From the NCBI GenBank assembly GCA_963849305.1, contig CAWKGV010000003.1, positions 624,808 to 688,807 on the forward strand: a stretch of DNA of 64,000 nt. Reading direction: 5' to 3'. The position numbers were made by a program, and so were the translations under genes. Under the pieces are notes generated by a model, which was not told the origin of the DNA, did not search any database, and saw nothing but the letters and a program-made list of their open reading frames with translations. The stretch comes from CAWKGV01 sp963849305. Lineage in GTDB: Bacteria > Pseudomonadota > Alphaproteobacteria > Acetobacterales > Acetobacteraceae. Below, piece after piece: positions 56,020 to 64,000 of this stretch (position 1 is its first letter; each line of letters begins with the position of its first letter).

Positions 56020-56842
56020 ATGCCGCAGGTTCAGGACCATTACGCGCGCGAGGGCATCGCCGCCCGCGTACTCGCCGCGTTGCGCGCCGAGCGAGGCGAG
56101 GATGTCGCCATCACGCCCGACGCGCTGGCCCCGCTCGATCATTTGCACGGCCGCGGCGTGCTGGCGACCGAGGATTTGGCGACGATGCTGGCCATCAAGC
56201 CCGGCCAGCGTGTGCTGGACATCGGCAGCGGCATCGCGCGGGCCGGCGCGATGGATCGCGGCGCATTGCCAATGCCACGTCACCGGCATCGACCTGACGG
56301 CGGAGTATTGCGCCGCCGCCGAGGAGCTGAACGCCGCCTGCGGCGTGGCCGATCGGGTACGGATCGTGCAAGGCAGCGCGCTCGACCTGCCATTCCCGGA
56401 CGCCAGCTTTGACCACGCCTATTCGCAGAACGTGGTCATGAACATCGCCGACAAGCCACGGTGCTATCGCGAGGCGTTCCGGGTACTGCGTTCGGGCGGC
56501 CTGTTGGCGCTCGCCAATCTCGGCGCCGGGCCGAGCGGTCCGCCCCACTACCCCATGCCCTGGGCCGCCGGCCCGGACACCAGCTTCCTCGCCACTCAGG
56601 AGCAGACCCGGGCCGACCTTAGCGCCGCCGGGTTCGAGATCGTGTCGTTCCGTGACATGACCGAGGAGGGCGCCGTGGAGCGAGAGCAGCAACGCCAGCG
56701 CGTGGAACACGAGGGGTTCCCGGCGCTCGGCGTCCACATCGCGATGGGCGAGCGAATGCGTGAGTTCCAGGCCAATGTCGCGCGCAGCATGGCGGAAGGG
56801 CGGCTGAGCGCGATGGAGGCGCTGTTACGCAAGCCGGCTTGA
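56020..56842 (+). pseudogene. Class I SAM methyltransferase split by a frameshift
   Basis: The first frame starts MPQVQDHYAREGIAARVLAALRAERG, includes the motif I strand QRVLDIGSGI, then loses homology. From about 56236 a second frame carries on as GPARWIAAHCQCHVTGIDLTAEYCAAAEELN, IVQGSALDLPFPDASFDHAYSQNVVMNIADKPRCYREAFRVLRSGGLLALANL and a C-terminal helical part ending at 56842. Joined, it would be a roughly 273-residue UbiE-like methyltransferase with intact SAM-binding motifs. A one-base change in the GCATCGCGCGGGCC stretch separates the halves. It may be a sequencing error or a true loss. Confidence 0.82.
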
Positions 56843-56935
56843 TACTCGCGAGCGCATCGTGAGCTGCTTGCGGCCGTCGCGGGCAGGTGCTTCATAAATG
56901 GCAAGTCGGATTGGCCGCATAACGGAGGAAAATCC

Positions 56936-58144
56936 ATGAGCGAAGCCGTCGCCATCAACGCCCCGAATCTTTGGCGCCTTGAGACCCCCGGCCACACCGG
57001 CTGGCAACACACCGCTCGCGTCGGCGATCCCAAGAAATACTTCATGGTCTCGACCGACAGCCACGCCAACGAGCCGCCGGATTTGTGGGAGAAGCGCATC
57101 CCGCCCCAGTACAAGGAGCGCGTTCCCCGCGTCATCACCGACGAGAACGGCGTGCAGTGGCGCTATTGCGAGGGCTACCGCCCCGACCGCATCCGGGTGC
57201 AGAGCTTCGAGGGCGAGGACTGGATCCGCTCCAAAGCCGGCGCCGATCCGGCGGAACGGGTGCGCGACAATCAGCGCGACGGCATCGACATGGAGATCAT
57301 CTTCCCCAATAAGGGCCTGGCGATGTGGGCGACGCCCGACCCGGTGTTCGCCAACGCGCAATGCCGGATATGGAACGACTGGGCCTGGGAGCAGTTCGGC
57401 CCCTATCCCGACTGTATGCTTCCGGCCGCCGCGGTCGCGACCGGCGACCTGGACGGTACGCTGGCCGAGATCGAGCGCGTCGCCAAGATCGGCTATCGCG
57501 CGCTGACCCTTCCCTGCAAGCCGCATTGGGGTGCGCACGACGTCGATCACGTCAACTACAACCTGCCGCATTTCGACCGCATGTGGGCGCTGATCGAGGA
57601 GACCGGGCTACCGATCACGTTCCACATCTCCACCGGGCGCGACCCGCGCGCCGCGCGTGGCAACGGGGGCGCGGTGATCAACTACGTCACGCACTCGCTT
57701 TCGCCTACCATCGAGCCGGTCGCTAATCTCTGCGCCTCCGGCGTGCTGGAGCGGTTCAAGAAGTTGCGGTTCGCAACCATAGAGGCCGGCATCGGCTGGG
57801 TGCCGTGGCTGCTCGATGCGATGGACGAGGCGTACCGCAAGCACCACATGTGGGTGCGCCCGAAATTGCAGGGGTTGCCGAGCGACTATTACCGCGCGCA
57901 CGGCCTGGCGACGTTCCAGGAGGATCCGTCCGGGTTGCTGCTCGCTGATCGTTACGGCCTGATCGACAATCTCATGTGGGCCAACGACTATCCTCATCAC
58001 GAAGGCACCTGGCCGCACTCGGCCGAGGCGATCGAGCGCACGATGGGGATGCTGGACGACACGCAGCGCGCCAAGGTGCTGGGCCTGAATGCGGCGCGGT
58101 TCTTCAAGCTGGAGGTTCCAGAGCACCAGCGGACCGCTGCCTGA
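56936..58144 (+). CDS. Amidohydrolase family (ACMSD/LigW-like) metal-dependent hydrolase
   Basis: A 402-residue TIM-barrel hydrolase or decarboxylase. Motifs: YFMVSTDSHANEPPDLWEKRIP with a family N-terminal metal-site motif (the Asp-x-His replaced by DSH), GIDMEIIFPNKGLAMWATPDP, PITFHIS (metal His), EAGIGWVPWLLDAMDEAYRKHH, and LMWANDYPHHEGTWPHS with the catalytic Asp. Relatives decarboxylate or hydrolyse aromatic or alicyclic acids. A strong cggaggaaa site precedes the ATG. No partner gene identifies the substrate. Confidence 0.88.
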   Translation: MSEAVAINAPNLWRLETPGHTGWQHTARVGDPKKYFMVSTDSHANEPPDLWEKRIPPQYKERVPRVITDENGVQWRYCEGYRPDRIRVQSFEGEDWIRSKAGADPAERVRDNQRDGIDMEIIFPNKGLAMWATPDPVFANAQCRIWNDWAWEQFGPYPDCMLPAAAVATGDLDGTLAEIERVAKIGYRALTLPCKPHWGAHDVDHVNYNLPHFDRMWALIEETGLPITFHISTGRDPRAARGNGGAVINYVTHSLSPTIEPVANLCASGVLERFKKLRFATIEAGIGWVPWLLDAMDEAYRKHHMWVRPKLQGLPSDYYRAHGLATFQEDPSGLLLADRYGLIDNLMWANDYPHHEGTWPHSAEAIERTMGMLDDTQRAKVLGLNAARFFKLEVPEHQRTAA

Positions 58145-58425
58145 ACACGGCTGCCTGCTTACGGCCGCGACTTTCGCACGTCATGCTCGCGAATGGCCTG
58201 TCCTGCCGGCACAAAAGTCGTGGATGGCCGTGACGAGCACGGCCATGACGAGGAGATAATGGCTTATCGAGCCGGCGATCGGCCGCAGTATTCCTGGTGC
58301 GGCTCGGCGAGGCCGGGGTTTGGCGCGAGCGCGCCTAACTCCGCTCGCGTGATTGTGTCTGTCCAGTTTCGAACCCGGCCTCCCTGACAATTCGTTAATG
58401 GCGGTCATTGAATGGGAGAACCGGA
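58145..58425. repeat. Gene-free gap with a dispersed hairpin element
   Basis: Of these 281 bases, the part at 58225-58245 forms the hairpin TGGCCGTG-acgag-CACGGCCA. A related gtcatggatggccgtgac sequence occurs near 40375-40390. No gene is seen. Such short GC palindromes are often intergenic repeats in this bacterial group. Confidence 0.5.
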
Positions 58426-58671
58426 ATGACCAGGCGACTCTTGCTTCCCCTCGGAGTGGCGGCGGTGCTGCTCGCGTCGCCGCTGGCGCACGCGGTCGCG
58501 GCGAGCGATGATACGAGCAGCAGTGCCGGCAAGCACGACACCGCCAAGGGTGCCGCGATCGGGGCGGCGGGTGGGCACGAGCTTGGCAGCGGCCATGCCT
58601 TGGCCGGCGCCGCCGTGGGAGCCGGCGTGGGGCACCACGAGAAGAAGAAGGCCGAGCGGAACAGCCAATAA
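58426..58671 (+). CDS. Small glycine-zipper periplasmic protein
   Basis: An 81-residue protein with a signal peptide (MTRRLLLPLGVAAVLLASPLAHA). The mature part has a glycine/alanine zipper (GAAIGAAGGHELGSGHALAGAAVGAGVG) and a Lys-rich tail (HHEKKKAERNSQ). It resembles small glycine-zipper envelope proteins; a function is not known. The ATG with gggagaaccgg before it is preferred over the one six codons upstream. It ends 10 nt from the convergent giant gene. Confidence 0.65.
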   Translation: MTRRLLLPLGVAAVLLASPLAHAVAASDDTSSSAGKHDTAKGAAIGAAGGHELGSGHALAGAAVGAGVGHHEKKKAERNSQ

Positions 58672-58681
58672 CCCGGCGCCC

Positions 58682-61600
58682 TCAGGTGAGGGCGTGCGTC
58701 AGCACCGTGCTGAGGCTGACCGCGCCCGAGCCTTCCAGCTTTGCGACTTGGTAGCTCGCCCCACCCGCGCTGCCGCTGGGGCTGATGGAAATGACCGTGC
58801 TAGTCGCACTCGTGCTTAGTTGCACGAACTGGGCAAGCGTAGCCGAAGTGCCGTTCCAAAGCGTGTCGGCCAGCGCCGGGCGGAAATCGAGCAGATTGCC
58901 GTTGCCTATAACTGGACCGAAGATATCCGCGAAGCCTTGCCCGGGATAGGGCAGCACGATCGTGTCGTTTTGGGTGACTGTTTGCATGGTGCTGGCCAAC
59001 GGGGCGGTGGTGATGGCCGGCATCGGGATCGTGCTCACCGCGGCGACGAAGTCGCTCGCCTGATGCGAGCCGGTGAAGCTGAGATGATAGCTGTTGCCGC
59101 TTCCGGATAGCGTTAGCGTGTCGGAGACGGTGTTGAAGGACTGGGTCAGCGGCGTCTGACTGGCGATCTGGATCTTGTCCCCTCTTTGGAATCCCGTGAT
59201 CGGGCCGGCGGCGAAGCCGCCGATAGCGTCGATCACAAGCGTGCCGGTGGCATCGGCGAAGGCGATCGTCTGGCCGGCGGCGACGCTGCCTCCGAGCGTT
59301 AGGGTGCCGCCCGGCCCTGCTTCCAGCGTGCCGTTGCCGGCGATCGCCCCCGCCACAGCGAATGCCCCGCCCGCGGCGTAGATCATGCCGGAATTGGCAA
59401 GCGTCGTTGCCGCCAGCGAGCCTGTGCCGCCAATCCAGCCCGCGTTGACGACCAGGCCGGCGACGACCGCGCCACCTTGGATGGCGAGCGCGCCTGCCCC
59501 GCCGATCGTCAGCGCCTGTGCCACGCCCAAGCTGGCTCCATTGGTGATCGACAGAGCGCCAACGCCGCTCACCCCGTCGCTCAGCGACTGCGCGCTGACC
59601 CGGGAGCCGATACCGGCGACGGATGCCGTGCCCGAACCGCCCGCCCCGACCGAGATGGTTCCGGCGCTGACAGATCCGCCTTGGCCAACAGCCAGGCTGC
59701 CTTGACCGCCGGCTCCCACGGCCACGGAAAACGTGCCGACATTCAACAAGGCGCCTGGGCCGTTGACCGCCAGCGCGCCAGTTGATCCGGCGAAGCCCCC
59801 CAGCACGAGCGCCGGCGTGGCGGATGCGGTGATTCCGCCGCCCTCGATCTCCAATATCCCGGCGGCGCCGATGATCACCGTTCCGTTGCTGGTTTCCGAG
59901 ACGCCCCCGACCACCGCGCCCAAGCCGATACCCATGGTCCCGAGTGCCTGGACCGTGGCGCCCTGCACGCTCAGTGCGCCCGAGGCGCCGAAGCCGCCAA
60001 CATTGATCGATTGGTCGCTGACCAGGCAGGCGCCAGCGGAGATGGTGGCGATCCCTGACCCGCTCCAGGCCGAACCCAAGGCGCCCGAGCCGATGCCGAT
60101 TCCGAGTCCCCCTGACCCGAGCGGGTCAAAGCCGACATGCACGCTCCCGCCGTTCTGCACCAGCAGCACGCCGCTGCCTCCGGCGCCGACGCTCATGGCG
60201 CCGGCGCAGACGAAACTCGACAGCGCGCCAATGACGGTGAGCGTGCCGACGCCTTGGCCGGCGAGCGAGGTGCCGGCGATTTGCGAGCTATTGGCCGTGC
60301 CGGCGAGCACGGTCCCGCCATTGGTCACCGTGAGCGTGCCGGTGCCGCCATGCAGTCCGAGCGCGAGCGGGTTGCCGTTCAAATTAAGCAGCGCGCTGCT
60401 GCCGTTTACTATGACTGCCCCGTTCGCCGGGGCAATCGCGCCGGAGCCAGCCTGATCGCCGATCGACAGGGCAACGCCCCCCGCCTGGGTGGTAAGGGTG
60501 GAGCGGACCAGGGCGCCGGCAGAGACTACGAGCGTGCCGTGACTGCCCGCGGCGGCGCCGACCGTGTTGCCAGCGCTCCCGAGCAGCAGCGTTCCGCCGC
60601 CGGCGATCGTCGCGACCCCGGTGCCGCCGCTGCCGATCGCCAGACCGCCATTCGCCACCCAGGTGCCTTGCGCGCCGATCGTCGCGGACCCGCTCCCGCC
60701 GGTGTTCGCGGCGAGCGCGGCGCCGGCGCTGGTGACGAGCGTGCCGCCTGCGACCGTGAGCGTGCCGGACCCGGAGCCGCCGATCGCGGTGAACTGGCTG
60801 TCGCGCCAGGAGCTGCCGGCGGCGAGTGTCAGCGCGCCCAACTGCCCTGTGCTCGCGCCGATTGTGCCGGTCGTGGCGATGACGGTCGATCCGTTGCGCA
60901 ACGTGACGTTCGCGCCCGTGGATGAACCGATGAGGAAGCTGCCGGCGGCCGTGATCTGCGATCCAAGCAGCGTCGCGCTGGTGCCGAAGGCCAGCGCCAA
61001 GGGCGGCGCGGGTGGGTTGGGGTCGCCGGCCAGAGTGAGGGCGACGCCGTTGAGCGTCCATGCGCCCCACCCGTTGAAGTTGGCACTGAGCCCGCTTGCC
61101 GTCCCGGTCAGCGTGCCCGAGGTGCCGAAGTTCAGCATGGTGGCGGCGCTCGGCGGGGCGGCGGCGGTGAAGCCGGTGTCGTCATTGAACCAGCTCGCCG
61201 CGGAGCCCAGAACGGTGCCGGTGCCAAGCCAGTCGTAAGTCGGCGGCGCGACCTGGATCGCCCACAAGCCGGTCGCGGGGTCAGGGAACGAGCTGAACCC
61301 GCGATAGGCGCCGGCAGCGTACGCGACGTTGCTCAGCGTGAAGGTGCTCTTTTTGGTCTGCACCGTCACCGCGCCCGACGTGGCGACTAGGACGTTGGTG
61401 ATCGGCGAAGGCAAGCCAAGCTCGATCTTGTCGCCCGTGTTCAGGTTCTGAATCGGCCCGGCGAAAGCGGGGGCGGGATTGGTCAGGATCAGCTCGCCCG
61501 CGCCGCTGGCAAAATCGATCGCCTGTCCTGGCGCCACGTAGCCGTCCAGCTTGAGGACGGCGTTGTTCATGATCGCGATCGTGCCGGTGCCGTTCAAGCT

Positions 61601-63790
61601 GCCGGTGATCTCCAGCGTCCCGGACGAGACCACGATCGTTCCGTTGTTAACCACTGATGCCGCGAGCAGCCCGCTGCCGGTGATCGAGTGGCCCGGATCG
61701 ATCGCGATCGATCCGGGGACGAACGTGCTCCCGTTGCCGATGTCGACGGCCGAGGCCGCATCGACCGTCACGCTTGAGCCTTGCCCCAGCGTCAGCGCCC
61801 CGGCCGCGAGCTCACCGCCCACGAGCAGGGCGAGCGCGCCCTGGCCGGCGCCGCCGACCGCGACGGTCCCCGTGGTGGTCAGCTTCGAGGCCGTGCCGCT
61901 CACCGTTACCGTGCCCGTCCCGTCGGCGTTTGTTCCAAGCGCGAGTGCTGGGGAGTGGAAGGCAACGGTGCCTTGCACGACGACGCTGCCGCCATTGCCG
62001 ATCGCGACGGTGCCGCCGTTTTGCACCAGCAGCGACCCGGCGCCGTCGCGCCCGACTTCCAGGAACCCCGGGCCGGTGGCAGCGCCGATGTTCCAGCGGG
62101 CACCGCTGACGGTGACCGTGCCCCCACTGCCGGCGGAGGGGGCGATCTCGGCGTAGCTCGCCTCGGTCAGCGTGGCGCCGTTGGCGATGGTGAGCTGGGC
62201 GGCACCAGTGGCGACGCCGGCGATTGGCTGGTCGTTGAGTCCCACCAGCATGGCGCCCGTCGTGTCGGCGGGATCGGTGGGATCGGTGGCGTCGGTCCAT
62301 TTTGTCGTCGCGCCGGTGATGGTCAGCGCGCTGTACGAACCGGGGCCGGAGCCGAGGATCGCGAGCGTGTCGGTGACGTTCGCGCCTGCCTCAGCGACGA
62401 CGCTGGCCGGGGTTCCGCCGCCCTCGGAGCCGATCGCGATTCGCCCGGCGGTGGCTCCCTTGACAGGTTGCGTGGGGCCGGCCTTCAGCATGCCGCCGTT
62501 GATCGTGACCGACCCTTCCAGTTCGGCCGCGACGTAGCGACCGATGGCGAATGTCCCGGCTACGGTCTGGGCCGTGCTGGGCTGACCGGTCAGTTCTAGC
62601 ACGGCGCCGGCACCCTCCAGCAGCGCCGCGCCGGTACCGATTTGGCTCAAATCGGGCGCGGTGAGCGTCGCGCCCGCCATGATGTGGATCGTGCCGGCGC
62701 TCTGGATCAGGGCCTGCGGTCCGAGGGTGAGGCTCTTGTCCACCTCCAGCGTCGCCTGCGCGCCGTCCATCAGCAGGGAGGCGGCGCTTGCCGCGAGTGT
62801 GCCGGTGCTGAGCGTGTAGGCGGCGGCCGCGGCGCCGAGCACCGTCGTGGCGCTCGTGCCGGGCGTTGTGCCGGTGGACCAGTTGGCTGTGGTGCCCCAC
62901 GTGCCGGTCTTGCCCGCCGCCCAGACTGAGTTGACCAGGCTAGTGGTCAGGAGCGTCTGTCCGTTCGCGGCGGTGGCGATGCTGAAGCCGTCGGCGGTTC
63001 CCTTGGTAACGATGAAGGTACCGGGGGTGTACGCGCCGGTGCTCAACTGGAGCGTGGCGACTACGCTGCCGGCGTTCTGCAAAGTGACCTGGCCGTTGCT
63101 GGCGACGGTCAGCGTGCCGACTGGGTGGGCGCCGATGTCGATCGTGTCGCCGGCCGCGAAGCCCGCGATCCGGGCGTCAAACGCGCTCGGTTGATCGAGC
63201 GTCAGCTCGTCATGGCTTGCGTCGAGGAAGGCGAAGACGGGTGAGGCTTCGCCGGTGCCCTGGGGCACCGCGGCGGCGATTTCGACCGTGCCGCCTCCGG
63301 CCACTGCGATCAGGCCGGTAACAGGGGCGAGGCCGCCGGGAGCGGCGGCGGCGATGAGGAGCGAGCCGCCGTTCGCCAGGATCCGCCCGGAGTTGGCGAA
63401 TGAAGCGGTGCCGGCGACCGCGATGGTCATGGTGTTGCCGGCATTGATGACGACCTGGCCGGCATTGATGAAGCTGCCCGCGATCGTCCCCGCCGGCTGG
63501 ACGGCGATGGTGAAGCTGCTGCCGGCCGGCCCATTCGCGAGCACGGTTCCTTGATTGACGAACACGCCGGTGGCTTGCAGCAGCGAGGCTCCGGGCCTGG
63601 TCTGGCCGGGAAGCAGGCTGGCGATCACGCTCGCGCTGTCGAGCGTGGGCGCGAGAGGCGTGATGGCGGCGTCCCCGGTGAACGCAATGCCCGCGAGGCC
63701 GGCGGTTCCGCCGACCACGATGGTTTGGCTTTTTTGCCGCGCGTCGATGGCAGTCGCGGTGACGCCTCCGGAGACCACAGTGGAGGGCAT
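58682..63790 (-). CDS. Giant repetitive secreted beta-helix protein (1702 residues)
   Basis: A very long, Gly/Ala/Thr/Ser/Val-rich protein starting MPSTVVSGGVTATAIDARQKSQTIVVGGTAGLAGIAF, an AIDA-like opening without a Sec signal. It then runs through many imperfect repeats of the type GGSGTLTVAGGTLVTSAG, GGTGVATIAGGGTLLLGSAG and NGTIVVSSGTLEITGSL, the strand-loop-strand pattern of autotransporter-type passengers and beta-helix adhesins. The C-terminal 150 residues (FRPALADTLWNGTSATLAQFVQLSTS to SLSTVLTHALT) have no beta-barrel and resemble C-termini of type I-secreted proteins. Export by T1SS and an adhesive or biofilm role are inferred. No T1SS genes are in the window. Confidence 0.85.
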   Translation of the reverse strand: MPSTVVSGGVTATAIDARQKSQTIVVGGTAGLAGIAFTGDAAITPLAPTLDSASVIASLLPGQTRPGASLLQATGVFVNQGTVLANGPAGSSFTIAVQPAGTIAGSFINAGQVVINAGNTMTIAVAGTASFANSGRILANGGSLLIAAAAPGGLAPVTGLIAVAGGGTVEIAAAVPQGTGEASPVFAFLDASHDELTLDQPSAFDARIAGFAAGDTIDIGAHPVGTLTVASNGQVTLQNAGSVVATLQLSTGAYTPGTFIVTKGTADGFSIATAANGQTLLTTSLVNSVWAAGKTGTWGTTANWSTGTTPGTSATTVLGAAAAAYTLSTGTLAASAASLLMDGAQATLEVDKSLTLGPQALIQSAGTIHIMAGATLTAPDLSQIGTGAALLEGAGAVLELTGQPSTAQTVAGTFAIGRYVAAELEGSVTINGGMLKAGPTQPVKGATAGRIAIGSEGGGTPASVVAEAGANVTDTLAILGSGPGSYSALTITGATTKWTDATDPTDPADTTGAMLVGLNDQPIAGVATGAAQLTIANGATLTEASYAEIAPSAGSGGTVTVSGARWNIGAATGPGFLEVGRDGAGSLLVQNGGTVAIGNGGSVVVQGTVAFHSPALALGTNADGTGTVTVSGTASKLTTTGTVAVGGAGQGALALLVGGELAAGALTLGQGSSVTVDAASAVDIGNGSTFVPGSIAIDPGHSITGSGLLAASVVNNGTIVVSSGTLEITGSLNGTGTIAIMNNAVLKLDGYVAPGQAIDFASGAGELILTNPAPAFAGPIQNLNTGDKIELGLPSPITNVLVATSGAVTVQTKKSTFTLSNVAYAAGAYRGFSSFPDPATGLWAIQVAPPTYDWLGTGTVLGSAASWFNDDTGFTAAAPPSAATMLNFGTSGTLTGTASGLSANFNGWGAWTLNGVALTLAGDPNPPAPPLALAFGTSATLLGSQITAAGSFLIGSSTGANVTLRNGSTVIATTGTIGASTGQLGALTLAAGSSWRDSQFTAIGGSGSGTLTVAGGTLVTSAGAALAANTGGSGSATIGAQGTWVANGGLAIGSGGTGVATIAGGGTLLLGSAGNTVGAAAGSHGTLVVSAGALVRSTLTTQAGGVALSIGDQAGSGAIAPANGAVIVNGSSALLNLNGNPLALGLHGGTGTLTVTNGGTVLAGTANSSQIAGTSLAGQGVGTLTVIGALSSFVCAGAMSVGAGGSGVLLVQNGGSVHVGFDPLGSGGLGIGIGSGALGSAWSGSGIATISAGACLVSDQSINVGGFGASGALSVQGATVQALGTMGIGLGAVVGGVSETSNGTVIIGAAGILEIEGGGITASATPALVLGGFAGSTGALAVNGPGALLNVGTFSVAVGAGGQGSLAVGQGGSVSAGTISVGAGGSGTASVAGIGSRVSAQSLSDGVSGVGALSITNGASLGVAQALTIGGAGALAIQGGAVVAGLVVNAGWIGGTGSLAATTLANSGMIYAAGGAFAVAGAIAGNGTLEAGPGGTLTLGGSVAAGQTIAFADATGTLVIDAIGGFAAGPITGFQRGDKIQIASQTPLTQSFNTVSDTLTLSGSGNSYHLSFTGSHQASDFVAAVSTIPMPAITTAPLASTMQTVTQNDTIVLPYPGQGFADIFGPVIGNGNLLDFRPALADTLWNGTSATLAQFVQLSTSATSTVISISPSGSAGGASYQVAKLEGSGAVSLSTVLTHALT

Positions 63791-63929
63791 GAATTGATCC
63801 CGTGTCGGCCGGTGCGTATCTGGGGCACCTTGCGCGCTCGGGTGTCACCACCTGGTTAACGCGGCGGCGCGGTTTGGGATCAGAGCATGGTTGAAAGCCT
63901 GGTCCCGAAGTGCTTAGGAATGCGGGCCG

Positions 63930-64000
63930 GCCGGGTTAGCACAGCGGTAGTGCAGCGGTTTTGTAAACCGAAGGTCGGGGGTTCAAGTCCCTCACCCGGC
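63930..64000 (+). tRNA. tRNA-Thr (anticodon TGT)
   Basis: The 71 nt fold as a tRNA: acceptor GCCGGGT/ACCCGGC, D arm GCAC/GTGC with loop AGCGGTA, anticodon loop TTTGTAA with TGT at positions 34-36, variable AGGTC, and T arm GGGGG/CCCTC with TTCAAGT. TGT reads ACA threonine codons. The discriminator base and 3' CCA lie just past the window's end. Confidence 0.93.

Noticed and set aside
1..64000. CRISPR array
   Set aside because: No regularly spaced direct repeats with unique spacers were seen; the repeats found are tandem or palindromic.

Overview
The window is GC-rich chromosomal DNA, most likely from an alphaproteobacterium of the Acetobacteraceae/Rhodospirillales type. This is inferred from codon use, a XoxF-type methanol dehydrogenase with a complete pqqABCDE set, TAXI and SsuABC-like transporters, and many short dispersed palindromes of the CCCTCCC-gcaa-GGGAGGG kind. 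No rRNA or replication origin is visible. One tRNA-Thr(TGT) ends the window, lacking only its discriminator base.

Layout. 0-5 kb: a truncated outer-membrane barrel gene, then an operon of two tiny membrane proteins, a DUF202 protein, a large arylsulfatase and a glycine-zipper lipoprotein-like protein. 5-6 kb: debris (an ISAs1 transposase remnant and a decayed coiled-coil/membrane gene). 6-17 kb: housekeeping and catabolic genes (hemB, MFS exporter, YceI, GST, YjbQ, orphan paaE, a frameshifted VOC gene, kynU, dienelactone hydrolase, a phosphatase, a TauD-type dioxygenase, a maleate-isomerase-like protein). 17.4-21 kb: a uracil-catabolism (URC) pair, GTP cyclohydrolase II-like URC1 and DUF1688/URC4, divergent from a TetR regulator; URC4 carries an in-frame 99-bp palindromic insertion. 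21-23.4 kb: Gfo/Idh/MocA oxidoreductase, aroE and aroQ, which looks like quinate/shikimate use. 23.4-26.5 kb: two insertion sequences, an intact IS1182-type element with CTAG flanks and an IS110-type element. 26.5-38 kb: acyl-CoA and oxygenase genes suggesting catabolism of a cyclic or terpenoid/steroid-like compound (enoyl-CoA hydratase, carboxyltransferase, esterase, Baeyer-Villiger monooxygenase, thiolase-like protein plus DUF35, cytochrome P450, M20 amidohydrolase, TAXI receptor), with remnants of two toxin-antitoxin loci. 39-40.4 kb: a frameshifted MBL hydrolase and an MFS fragment.

40.4-54.7 kb is the functional core. On the minus strand lie pqqA-pqqC-pqqD-pqqE followed by xoxF-xoxG-xoxJ: lanthanide-dependent methanol/alcohol oxidation with its PQQ cofactor pathway, cytochrome c acceptor and periplasmic binding partner. 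pqqA (25 codons) is a short gene at 46550-46627. Around it are two small secreted proteins of unknown function, a CHASE3 hybrid histidine kinase that may regulate the region, pqqB coupled to a purine-nucleoside-permease-like periplasmic protein, and a divergent SsuABC-like ABC importer. The co-location of the last three with PQQ/XoxF genes is the best candidate here for an incompletely described system.

54.7-64 kb: a second IS110-type element, a frameshifted methyltransferase, an amidohydrolase, a small glycine-zipper protein, a 1702-residue repetitive secreted beta-helix protein, and tRNA-Thr.

Several genes (VOC protein, MBL hydrolase, methyltransferase, coiled-coil gene, ISAs1 transposase) are each broken by a single-base shift. 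Either the genome is decaying at these loci or the assembly has indel errors; raw reads would decide.
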